Positions 1 to 6,944 of a DNA stretch of 7,248 bases are shown here, piece after piece; position 1 is the stretch's first letter; each line of letters starts with the position of its first letter. Both the position numbers and the translations under genes were made by a program. The notes beneath the pieces are model-generated. The model was given only the letters and a program-made list of their open reading frames with translations, did not search any database and had not been told where the DNA came from. The stretch is from NCBI GenBank assembly GCA_023259575.1, contig JALRHN010000103.1:1-7248 (forward strand). The letters run 5' to 3'. The DNA comes from Candidatus Kapaibacterium sp. GTDB taxonomy: Bacteria > Bacteroidota > Ignavibacteria > Kapaibacteriales > UBA961.

Positions 1-902
1 TGGCAAAGGGAGATGTATTGCAAATTGTTGCATTCTCAATTTTATTTGCAATGGCTGTTACAGCAATAGGTTCTAAGGGTAAACCTATTGTTGAATTTTG
101 TGAATCTTTAGCTCAGGTAATGTTTACATTTACTGGCTTTATCATGAAATTTGCTCCATTTGGAGTTGGAGCGGCAATGGCTGTAACCATTAGTCATCAA
201 GGTTTACATATCCTTTCAAATTTAGGTTTACTTGTCATTTCTTTATATGCTGCATTAGCACTATTTGTAGTCTTTGTATTGGGTACGGTAATGTTAATTG
301 CAAGGGTTCCAATTAAACCATTTTTAAAAGCGGTGAGAGAACCGTTTATTTTAGCATTTGTGACAACAAGTAGTGAATCTGCTTTACCTAAAGCGATGGA
401 AGCAATGGAAAGATTTGGTGTTCCAAAACGTATTGTTGGATTTGTAATGCCTGCAGGTTATAGTTTTAATTTAGATGGTACAACCCTGTATTTGGCCATG
501 GCGTCTGTATTTGTTGCTCAAGCTGCATCTACAACAGTTGCAGGATTTACATTTACATTTGAACAACAGATAATGATGATGCTTTCACTTATGATAACTT
601 CTAAAGGTGTTGCTGCAGTACCAAGAGCTTCATTGGTTATTTTATTAGCTACTTTGTCTACTTTTTTACCACCTGGAATTGGCGCTTTAGGCGTTGCAAT
701 GATATTTGGTATAGATGAATTAATGGATATGGCTAGAACATCTGTTAATCTCTTGGGTAATTGTTTAGCTACAGTTGTAATTGCACGTTGGGAAGGTGAA
801 TTTGATGATCAAAGAGCACGTTTATTCGGTACTCCCGATGAAATATGGTTAGATACTCAAGAAGGTGAGATAGCCTTAGCAGAGGCTGCGAAACAAGGGT
901 AA
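1..902 (+). CDS. Dicarboxylate/amino acid:cation symporter (DAACS family), 5'-truncated by the window edge
   Basis: This is an inner-membrane secondary transporter of the glutamate/C4-dicarboxylate:cation symporter family (GltP/DctA/GltPh fold), importing acidic amino acids or dicarboxylates with Na+ or H+. The frame is open from base 3 and gives 299 visible residues. The family is about 420-450 long, so roughly the first 120-150 residues (the first helices) lie off the left edge; the TTG at 18 is not the real start. Seen, numbering from the codon at base 3: a serine-rich TTSSESALP hairpin-1 motif (about 121-129), PAGYSFNLDGT (150-160, the unwound NxDGT helix), TSKGVAAVP (199-207, hairpin 2), and an ARTSVNLLGN stretch near 244-253. 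That stretch keeps the Asp, Arg, Thr and Asn matching GltPh D394, R397, T398 and N401. The residue matching GltPh D405, a sodium ligand, is Asn, as in DctA-type proteins. Substrate cannot be fixed from sequence. It is the only plus-strand gene and is convergent with alr. Confidence 0.93.
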   Translation, partial: AKGDVLQIVAFSILFAMAVTAIGSKGKPIVEFCESLAQVMFTFTGFIMKFAPFGVGAAMAVTISHQGLHILSNLGLLVISLYAALALFVVFVLGTVMLIARVPIKPFLKAVREPFILAFVTTSSESALPKAMEAMERFGVPKRIVGFVMPAGYSFNLDGTTLYLAMASVFVAQAASTTVAGFTFTFEQQIMMMLSLMITSKGVAAVPRASLVILLATLSTFLPPGIGALGVAMIFGIDELMDMARTSVNLLGNCLATVVIARWEGEFDDQRARLFGTPDEIWLDTQEGEIALAEAAKQG

Positions 903-2012
903 TTATTCAATTCTTCTTGGTACTCTGTTAGAAATTGCTGTTGTTATTTCATAGGGAATTGTGTCTATGATATTGGCAATATCTTTTGCATCCTGAGAAC
1001 AATCTCCCTGCGAACCAATAATAATAACTCTATCTGATACACTGCATGGATCATCTCCAATATTTACCATGCATTCATCCATACATATATTTCCAATAAC
1101 GGGGTAAAATTTCCCATTTATTATAAATGATATTTTATTGGATAAGTGTCTAAATAATCCGTCACCATATCCAATTGGTATTGTTGCAATTGTTGTATTT
1201 GTCTCTGCTATAAACGATCTACCATAACTAACAGAATCACCTTTCTTTATTCTTCTAAGAGATAAAACCCTAGATTCAATGCTCATAACAGGTAATAAAT
1301 TTGGTACTTCTATATCACCAATTACATTATATCCATACAAAGACAAACCCAATCTTACCATTCCAGCTGCATATGATGGTTTCCTTATCATACCTGCTGA
1401 ATTACTCATATGAATTCTTGGAATAGTATAGCCTTCCTGTTTAAGCTGTTCTATGCATTGATAAAAAATAGATAATTGTTTATCCATAAAAGAAGTATCA
1501 GATGAATCAGATGTTGCAAGATGAGTGCAGATTCCCGCCCATTGTAAATTAGAGAAAGTATGTAAAAGCTCTATGAATTTAAGCGTATGTGATGGATCAA
1601 ATCCATCTCTATGCATTCCTGTATCGATATAGGTATGAACTTTTATAAGTGCATTTTTTTCCTTTGCTTGCTTAGATAATTCCCTAAGATGATGTTCCGT
1701 ACAAATAACAGTTTCAATTGAAAACTTGATAATTGCATATATATCTTCGTCTTCTGGAGGTGTCATCATAATTATTGGCAAAGTAATTCCAGCTTGTCTA
1801 AGAAGTACAGCTTCTGAAGAAAAAGCAACACCAAAGCAATCAATCCCTAAAGATGCAAGAATTGTAGAAGTTTCTATTAATCCATGTCCATAAGCATTTG
1901 CCTTAACCATGGCCATAATATGTGTATCAGAACCAATTAATGATCGGATTGATTGCACATTATGTACAAAGGCAGATTTTTTTATAATTGCTTGTGTGGA
2001 ATGAAAAATCAT
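903..2012 (-). CDS. alr: Alanine racemase (PLP-dependent)
   Basis: This cytosolic enzyme interconverts L- and D-alanine, supplying D-Ala for the peptidoglycan stem peptide. At 369 residues it has the normal family length and looks complete. Fold-type III barrel first: PLP lysine K37 in VKANAYGHG (36-44), H164 in THLAT, HMSNSAG (201-207), R220 in MVRLGLSLYG. Then the C-terminal beta domain: catalytic Y263 in VSYGRSF, IPIGYGDG (278-285), M311-D312, and PYEITTAISNRVPR near the end. By motif alignment to the remembered Geobacillus stearothermophilus enzyme, the carbamylated lysine (K129) is replaced by Y128, while its partner arginine is kept (R135). The ATG is preceded by in-frame TAG seven codons upstream (the stop of the guanylyltransferase gene), so the start is tightly bounded. 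No Shine-Dalgarno is visible. It is the last gene of the minus-strand run, 18 bases after the manC-like gene, and its stop abuts that of the convergent symporter gene. Confidence 0.96.
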   Translation of the reverse strand: MIFHSTQAIIKKSAFVHNVQSIRSLIGSDTHIMAMVKANAYGHGLIETSTILASLGIDCFGVAFSSEAVLLRQAGITLPIIMMTPPEDEDIYAIIKFSIETVICTEHHLRELSKQAKEKNALIKVHTYIDTGMHRDGFDPSHTLKFIELLHTFSNLQWAGICTHLATSDSSDTSFMDKQLSIFYQCIEQLKQEGYTIPRIHMSNSAGMIRKPSYAAGMVRLGLSLYGYNVIGDIEVPNLLPVMSIESRVLSLRRIKKGDSVSYGRSFIAETNTTIATIPIGYGDGLFRHLSNKISFIINGKFYPVIGNICMDECMVNIGDDPCSVSDRVIIIGSQGDCSQDAKDIANIIDTIPYEITTAISNRVPRRIE

Positions 2013-2030
2013 GGAAATATCGATTGATAA

Positions 2031-3128
2031 CTAGAGAAGATGGTCAAAATCATTGTTCTTTAATTGCTGAACTATTTGTTTTACTTGTTGCGCTTGCTCA
2101 ATTGGACACACTAATAATGCATCTTTTGTAAGAATAATTGTCATATTCTCAGTACCTACAGAAGTTAAGAGGATTTCTGGATGTTCATTCCAAAGAATTG
2201 ATTCTTTTGTATCAATGGAAATAATATTTCCATGTTCAATCGAATTATGATGATTGCTATCACCTAATCGTGCTAATGCATCCCAAGATCCTACATCATC
2301 CCATAGAAAAGATGCTGGTAATACTGCTACATTAGATATCTTTTCTAAGACACCATAATCTATGCTTATTGCTTCCATGTTATTAAAGAAAGATGCTGTT
2401 ATTTCATCATGAATGTTACCATTTTCAGTATATAGATGCTCTGTGATCTTATTCATGAACTCAAATGTTATTGGCATTGAATTACACATAGCATCAGAAA
2501 ACGTATCTAAACGATAAAAAAACATTCCGCTATTCCAGAAGAAAGTCCCTGCAGAAATAAATGATAATGCAGTATTGATATCTGGTTTTTCTCTAAAACT
2601 GACCACGGACAGAACTGGATTATGTGCTTCTATTGGGCTACCGGCTTCTATATATCCATATCCAGTTTCGGGTCTAATTGGGGGAATACCTAAAGTTACA
2701 AGATAAGGATGATTACCAGCACATTCATATGCTGTCTGAATATCATCAGAAAATTTGTGTAAAGGTCTAATAAAATGATCTGCTGTAAATACACCAGCAA
2801 TTATCTCATGTGCAGGTAATGAATATCTAGATAATAACAATGATAAGCCTAATGCCAAACATGGTGCAGTATTCATTTTTGAAGGTTCAGCAATGATGTT
2901 TTCTTCAGGAAAATCTGGTAACTCATTACTTATGCTATTTTTTAGTAGTGTATTGGTAATAATAAAAATATCTTTTCTATCTACAACAGAAGCAATCCTA
3001 TCTATTGCTTCTTCTAACATTGTTTTATGTGAAAATAGCTTTAATAATTGCTTAGGATTTTGTTTTCTGCTCAGTGGCCAGAAACGTTCTCCAGAGCCAC
3101 CTGCCATGATAATTGCTACTTTTTTCAT
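2031..3128 (-). CDS. manC: Mannose-1-phosphate guanylyltransferase (GDP-mannose pyrophosphorylase)
   Basis: This cytosolic nucleotidyltransferase makes GDP-mannose from mannose-1-phosphate and GTP, the donor for mannose, fucose and related sugars in surface glycans. The 365 residues match the short single-domain form, with no C-terminal cupin/phosphomannose isomerase domain (bifunctional ManC/AlgA are about 470-480). Seen: the signature AGGSGERFWPLSR with following PKQ (9-27), EPSKMNTAP (81-89; the family usually has R or K before NTAP, here M), TADH (115-118, usually PADH), GYGYIE (156-161), FREKPD (178-183, usually FVEKPD), WNSGMF (198-203), IDYGVLEK (256-263) and WDDVGSW (276-282). Its ATG overlaps the TGA of asd by 4 bases, which implies translational coupling, and the start has no visible Shine-Dalgarno. 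The symbol manC is used in the broad sense. Activity on other sugar-1-phosphates cannot be excluded, but the motif set is typical for mannose. Confidence 0.93.
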   Translation of the reverse strand: MKKVAIIMAGGSGERFWPLSRKQNPKQLLKLFSHKTMLEEAIDRIASVVDRKDIFIITNTLLKNSISNELPDFPEENIIAEPSKMNTAPCLALGLSLLLSRYSLPAHEIIAGVFTADHFIRPLHKFSDDIQTAYECAGNHPYLVTLGIPPIRPETGYGYIEAGSPIEAHNPVLSVVSFREKPDINTALSFISAGTFFWNSGMFFYRLDTFSDAMCNSMPITFEFMNKITEHLYTENGNIHDEITASFFNNMEAISIDYGVLEKISNVAVLPASFLWDDVGSWDALARLGDSNHHNSIEHGNIISIDTKESILWNEHPEILLTSVGTENMTIILTKDALLVCPIEQAQQVKQIVQQLKNNDFDHLL

Positions 3129-4126
3129 TGTGCTGTATTGGCAATTAATAATTCTGCAATTTGAACAGCATTTGTTGCTGCTCCTTTTCTAAGATTATCT
3201 GCAACTATCCAAAACATAATGCCATTATCAGAAGAAGGATCTTTTCTTATTCTTCCGATAAATACTTCGTCTTTTCCTTGTGAATATATAGGCATTGGAG
3301 CAAAGGCTGAGTTATCTTCATCTTGAACAATGATCCCTTGGCTATTACTGAATACTTTGATGATATCAGTTAATTCTGCTTTTTTTTCTAATTCAACCAG
3401 AACTGATTCACCATGTCCACCAATTGTTGGTATACGAACACATGTAACTGCGATAGGTAAATGTTGAATCCCCATAATTCTTTTTGTTTCATAGATAATT
3501 TTGTCTTCTTCTTCTGTAAAATTTCCAATCTTATTTTCTTTTTTAGAATGAAATACCGTATTAAAAGCTAAGGGAAATTCTGAAATCCTTGAACGTGGTT
3601 CTTTGCCTGCTAATTCATCTGTTAATTGATCAATTCCGTTTTGTCCAGCTCCACTTACAGATTGATATGTAGATATAATCACTCTTTTGATACCAAACAT
3701 CGAATGTAAAGGCTTCAAGGCAAGTACTAATTGAATTGTAGAACAATTAGGATTAGCAATAATATTCTTATGATTGGGGATTTGCTCGGGATTAACTTCG
3801 GGAACAATCAATGGTACATCTGGATCCATTCGCCATGCTGATGAATTATCGATAACAATGCAACCACGATTTGCAGCAATTTTTGCAAATTTTTTACTTA
3901 TTGCACCACCAGCAGAAAATAAAGCAATATCGATATGTTCAAAAGAATGCTCGGTTAATTCTTGAACAGGTATTGATTGTCCTTTGAAGATTTGGGTCTT
4001 ACCAGAAGATGCAGCTGAAGCCAATAAAGTGAGCGAAGAAATTGGAAGATTTCTTTCTTCCAGAACCTTCAACATAGTTCTTCCAACTAGTCCAGTAGAT
4101 CCAACAATTGCTATATTCAAGCTCAT
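3125..4126 (-). CDS. asd: Aspartate-semialdehyde dehydrogenase
   Basis: This enzyme reduces L-aspartyl-4-phosphate with NADPH to L-aspartate-4-semialdehyde, the branch point to diaminopimelate/lysine, threonine and methionine. The 333 residues are complete for the family. Seen: N-terminal dinucleotide loop GSTGLVG (9-15), DNSSAWRM (93-100), catalytic cysteine C128 in NPNCST (125-130), TYQSVSGAGQ (153-162), substrate arginine R231 in VRIP, catalytic histidine H238 in GGHGES (236-241), and the C-terminal DNLRKGAATNAVQIAE (310-325). The SGAGQ and GGHGES forms and the length resemble the general bacterial type found in Gram-positives and Bacteroidota rather than the longer E. coli form. The ATG at 4124-4126 is followed by a textbook N-terminus; the sequence just before it (AAGAAATA) is A-rich without a clear Shine-Dalgarno. 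It is the first gene after the only sizeable gap of the minus-strand run, so it may head its own transcript with manC and alr. Confidence 0.97.
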   Translation of the reverse strand: MSLNIAIVGSTGLVGRTMLKVLEERNLPISSLTLLASAASSGKTQIFKGQSIPVQELTEHSFEHIDIALFSAGGAISKKFAKIAANRGCIVIDNSSAWRMDPDVPLIVPEVNPEQIPNHKNIIANPNCSTIQLVLALKPLHSMFGIKRVIISTYQSVSGAGQNGIDQLTDELAGKEPRSRISEFPLAFNTVFHSKKENKIGNFTEEEDKIIYETKRIMGIQHLPIAVTCVRIPTIGGHGESVLVELEKKAELTDIIKVFSNSQGIIVQDEDNSAFAPMPIYSQGKDEVFIGRIRKDPSSDNGIMFWIVADNLRKGAATNAVQIAELLIANTAQ

Positions 4127-4170
4127 TATTTCTTATGCTGCAAAGAAAAAAAAGGAGAGAAATTTATGTG

Positions 4171-4178
4171 CAAATATA
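4171..4178 (-). promoter_or_regulatory. Candidate Bacteroidota-type -7 promoter box upstream of asd
   Basis: Read on the minus strand this is TATATTTG, a perfect match to TAnnTTTG, the -7 element known for the primary sigma factor of Bacteroidota. It lies in the 101-base gap between the methyltransferase and asd, about 45 bases before the asd ATG, giving a plausible leader of about 40 nt. Against it, I find no TTTG/TTG -33 element 17-23 bases further upstream. In DNA this AT-rich the box should appear by chance about once in 1.5 kb per strand (my rough estimate); one such match lies inside the methyltransferase gene at 4629-4636. No better E. coli-like -35/-10 pair is visible in the gap. Confidence 0.3.
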
Positions 4179-4192
4179 GGAAAATGATTTCT

Positions 4193-4212
4193 GTAATACT
4201 GATAGTATTTAC
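4193..4212 (-). other. Small inverted repeat in the methyltransferase-asd gap (weak hairpin)
   Basis: A perfect 6-base inverted repeat, AATACT-GAT-AGTATT at 4195-4209, extends to 8 pairs with one bulged T (4193-4212). It begins 15 bases after the methyltransferase stop codon on the minus strand. The stem is AT-rich with only one or two G-C pairs, and no run of U follows directly; the nearest T-tract on that strand (4146-4153) is about 40 bases further on. It is therefore not a convincing intrinsic terminator. It sits just upstream of the candidate -7 box, so it could also be an operator-like palindrome or chance. Confidence 0.25.
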
Positions 4213-4227
4213 TCTGATTTTCTACTT

Positions 4228-5709
4228 CTATAATATTCCCATTTTTATCCAAAATGGTATTGTTTCCATAAATGTTGAATATTGTGCTTTTACTTGTAAT
4301 TCTAGATGCAAGCTATTCTCATATCCTTGCAATTCCATCCATTCACAAATCCACTCTGCTGCATTGTGTATTCCATGCATACCAGTTGCTAATATAAAAA
4401 GTGCTGTATCTTGATTAATGATCATTCCTGATCCACTTACTGGACTTGCTATTACACATTCCTTTTTAAGTAAAGATTGCTCTAGCACAGCTTTATTATG
4501 TTGTGATAATTCTAAAGATTCATATGATTTGATACGATAAAAAGGAGTAGATAATGGTTTGATTTGCTCTCCAATTACAAGATTCAAGAGTGCATCATGA
4601 ATGCTATCTTTGTTTATATGGCCCTCTACAAATGTATAGATTTGGTTTACTGTATGAAATCCTAGTTCTAATGCATAAATAACCTGATTGTGAATATCAT
4701 CATCTAAACTTATTACTCTGCAGCCAGGCAAGGATATAGAATGTATTTCAATTTTTGACTGGCTTACTATACCAAATGGAAGCTCAGGAAATTCTTCATT
4801 ATGTTCTCTATATGTTTTACCAAAAATATCATGACGAAACATCGTATTTCTTATAAGATCTTTATATGCCTCAAATGATGTGCGTTCAACTGTATGTTCA
4901 TTCATTTGTTGAAATGCTTCTGGCAAACAAATTTCACCAAAATTTAAAAATAGTGGCAAAGTACCTGCAAAAGAAACATGTGCATCTTTCATTTCTTGGT
5001 GCATTTCTCTCACCCAAAGAGGTTGCCAATGTTCTGCAAAATATTCGTGAACTATATATCGAAGATCTTGATTAGATAGTTCTTCTATCAATGCAGATGC
5101 AGATGGAACTGCTTGAAAATATTCAGTATTATGTGATTTAAGAAAGTCTAAAAAAGATAATCCTTCCTTAGCATCTTCAAGCCTATTTTCTGTTAATCCT
5201 AATGCATATTCCTGCATCATCATACGTAATGGAGCATAGATATGCCAGCCAGGAAAAGTATTGTAACTAATCAGGGAAAGTCCGGTAGACTTTAATTTTT
5301 TGTCTATAAATGTTCTAATTGCTTTTTTTATATCTGAATGAACCCAAGAATATACTCCGTGCATAACTATAAAGTCACAATCTGGTATATCATCAAGAAT
5401 ATCTGCAATACTTTTTTCGATAAACAGAATATTTGTAAGATTACTTTTTTTGGCTGCTTCTTTAGCCTCTTTAATATGCTGTGTATTGAAATCTACACCA
5501 ATAAAAAAGCCATGAGGATTTGCAGCAGCATATGTAAGTAATGAAAATCCGCTACCACACCCTAATTCACAATAGGTAAATGGTTTATGTACATCAGGTA
5601 TTTCATATCCCATGATATATGCAGTATACGCTAGTAAATGAGGATTTAACTCACTAAAGAATGAATTCGTATAGGTAATTTCTTGGAGATAAGAAGTATT
5701 AATGGACAT
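4228..5709 (-). CDS. Class I SAM-dependent methyltransferase with methyltransferase regulatory domain (PF10119-like)
   Basis: This is a predicted cytosolic methyltransferase of 493 residues; its substrate is unknown. The N-terminal part is a Rossmann-type SAM-binding domain: motif I ELGCGSG (48-54), the acidic residue after strand 2 in GVDF (D73), then DFIVMHGVYSWV (112-123) and SYNTFPGW (148-155). These last two are characteristic of the family whose methyltransferase domain is followed by the 'predicted methyltransferase regulatory domain'. That second region spans about 205-300 here and includes HEYFAEHWQP (221-230). The remaining C-terminal 190 residues have no motif I can name; no membrane segment or signal peptide is evident. 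It starts 20 bases after the rdgB fusion and is followed by 101 non-coding bases before asd. The ATG is the first methionine of a natural-looking N-terminus and lacks a Shine-Dalgarno. Members of this family are often annotated only from the domain, and the neighbours do not identify a substrate. Confidence 0.88.
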   Translation of the reverse strand: MSINTSYLQEITYTNSFFSELNPHLLAYTAYIMGYEIPDVHKPFTYCELGCGSGFSLLTYAAANPHGFFIGVDFNTQHIKEAKEAAKKSNLTNILFIEKSIADILDDIPDCDFIVMHGVYSWVHSDIKKAIRTFIDKKLKSTGLSLISYNTFPGWHIYAPLRMMMQEYALGLTENRLEDAKEGLSFLDFLKSHNTEYFQAVPSASALIEELSNQDLRYIVHEYFAEHWQPLWVREMHQEMKDAHVSFAGTLPLFLNFGEICLPEAFQQMNEHTVERTSFEAYKDLIRNTMFRHDIFGKTYREHNEEFPELPFGIVSQSKIEIHSISLPGCRVISLDDDIHNQVIYALELGFHTVNQIYTFVEGHINKDSIHDALLNLVIGEQIKPLSTPFYRIKSYESLELSQHNKAVLEQSLLKKECVIASPVSGSGMIINQDTALFILATGMHGIHNAAEWICEWMELQGYENSLHLELQVKAQYSTFMETIPFWIKMGIL

Positions 5710-5729
5710 AATTGTAATCTAGGATAAAT

Positions 5730-6944
5730 CTAATGTGTAATATCTTCTGAAAGTATGCGAAGAATTGTCATAGCAGAATGATATTCTTTGATACGATTAC
5801 AGATTAATAAATATGAGCATGTTTCTTGGATGATAGCTGGTGAAATCCCTAGTATTAAAGCACCTCTAATATGAGAATATAACTGATTTTTCCAATTACC
5901 AGCAGCAAGAATAGCTATAATACATAATTCTCTGTGTTGTAAACTTAAACCAGGTCGAGAAAGAGTTTTTCCATAACCTTCTATGATCATCCATTCTGAC
6001 ATTTCAGGGGAGATCTTTTGAAGTTTATTCATCATTTTATCATAAACAGTAGTATAAATCTGTTTACTTGTAGCTTGTCCTCTTTGAATAAACCGTTCGA
6101 CATTATACTCTTCTGATTGTTTAAGTGATTGCGAACCATACACTTCATATAAAACTGATAAAGCTTCTAAAGCAGCTGGAAATCCAGCAAATAAATAAAC
6201 CTGTAATAATGCTTCATACATCATCAGATAGGTATATCCCTCTTCAAACGCTTTTTGTAATAATTTAGATAATTCTTCAGATTTATTGAGAGATGCAAAG
6301 ATTGAGACTAATATGCAATAGCTAATCTCTTGTGGAATGTGATGTGAAGACTTTAAAGATGATAAGTGCAAGGCCATAGAATGTGCCGCAAGAGCTCTAT
6401 GACTTATGGTATTTTTACTTATTTCAGACATTTCTGCAAATGTGCATGTTTGTCCGATGGGTATAAATAGTGAATCATATCCAAAACCATTATTACCTCT
6501 TTCTTGATCAATAATATTGCCCTCACATATCCCATCAATAGAAAATGAATGATGAGAATCTTTATAATGCAATACAGTTCTGAATCTTGCTGATCGATCT
6601 GTTTTATAAGTTAATGATGTCAAAAGTTTTTTGCGATTTGCACTGTCATTTCCATGTTCACCAGCATATCTGGCACTATAAACACCTGGCGCTAAATCTA
6701 ATGAATATACTTCCAATCCAGTATCATCTGCAAGAACAGGTAAACCTGTTATAGAATAGATAGCATCAGCCTTTATCATTGCATTTTCTTGCAGAGTACT
6801 ACCTGTCTCATCAATGTCTATATTACTATCACCTAATACATCTTTTTGTGATATAATATATATGTCCAGTTTGTATTCAGCGAAAATTGACTGTATTTCT
6901 TGTACTTTATGGGCATTATTACTTGCTAAAACAATTACTTTCAT
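5730..6944 (-). CDS. rdgB: RdgB/HAM1-type dITP/XTP pyrophosphatase fused to a C-terminal carboxymuconolactone decarboxylase-like (AhpD/PcaC fold) domain
   Basis: Residues 1-198 form a complete RdgB/HAM1 enzyme, which hydrolyses non-canonical purine nucleotides (dITP, XTP) to monophosphates and keeps them out of DNA. Seen: SNNxxKxxE (8-16), ETGSTLQENAxxKA (46-59), ADDTGLEV (72-79), APGVYSARYAG (85-95), GFGYDSLF (153-160) and SHRA (181-184). RdgB proteins normally end near 195-200 residues, but here the frame continues to 404. Residues about 204-395 look like two carboxymuconolactone-decarboxylase-like repeats. The first includes EALLQVYLFAGFPAALEAL (244-262). The second includes EGYGKTLSRPGL (322-333) and the E339...H358 block. 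The AhpD-type CxxC is absent: the positions expected to be cysteine are W351 and Q354, so thiol peroxidase-reductase chemistry is unlikely. The function of the second half is unknown. The ATG overlaps the TGA of the upstream aminotransferase gene (ATGA). Confidence 0.9.
   Translation of the reverse strand: MKVIVLASNNAHKVQEIQSIFAEYKLDIYIISQKDVLGDSNIDIDETGSTLQENAMIKADAIYSITGLPVLADDTGLEVYSLDLAPGVYSARYAGEHGNDSANRKKLLTSLTYKTDRSARFRTVLHYKDSHHSFSIDGICEGNIIDQERGNNGFGYDSLFIPIGQTCTFAEMSEISKNTISHRALAAHSMALHLSSLKSSHHIPQEISYCILVSIFASLNKSEELSKLLQKAFEEGYTYLMMYEALLQVYLFAGFPAALEALSVLYEVYGSQSLKQSEEYNVERFIQRGQATSKQIYTTVYDKMMNKLQKISPEMSEWMIIEGYGKTLSRPGLSLQHRELCIIAILAAGNWKNQLYSHIRGALILGISPAIIQETCSYLLICNRIKEYHSAMTILRILSEDITH

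Noticed and set aside
18..20. TTG as start codon of the symporter gene
   Set aside because: The frame is open upstream to the window edge and the residues there (AKGDV) match the family, and the N-terminal helices are missing; the gene simply begins outside the window.
2893..3192. Plus-strand open frame of 99 codons opposite the manC/asd junction
   Set aside because: It lies antisense to two well-supported genes, has low-complexity hydrophobic content and no recognisable domain; it is a shadow of the coding strand.
3984..4187. Plus-strand open frame of 67 codons opposite the asd 5' end
   Set aside because: It is antisense to the conserved N-terminus of Asd and has no domain; best explained as a shadow frame.
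4127..4227. Intrinsic terminator between the methyltransferase and asd
   Set aside because: The inverted repeat is short and AT-rich, and the T-tract on the minus strand is about 40 bases away from it, so the two do not form a normal terminator.
4127..4227. Lysine riboswitch or other leader RNA ahead of asd
   Set aside because: The gap is only 101 bases, far shorter than a lysine riboswitch, and lacks its conserved helices; no attenuator-like peptide with runs of relevant codons is seen.
4166..4414. Plus-strand open frame starting in the methyltransferase-asd gap, preceded by an AAGGAGAGAAA stretch that resembles a ribosome-binding site and led by a hydrophobic segment
   Set aside because: The purine-rich stretch (4149-4159) does precede ATGs in this area, but most of the frame overlaps the 3' end of the methyltransferase gene antisense, and no family resemblance is visible. 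The same bases are a T-tract on the coding strand.
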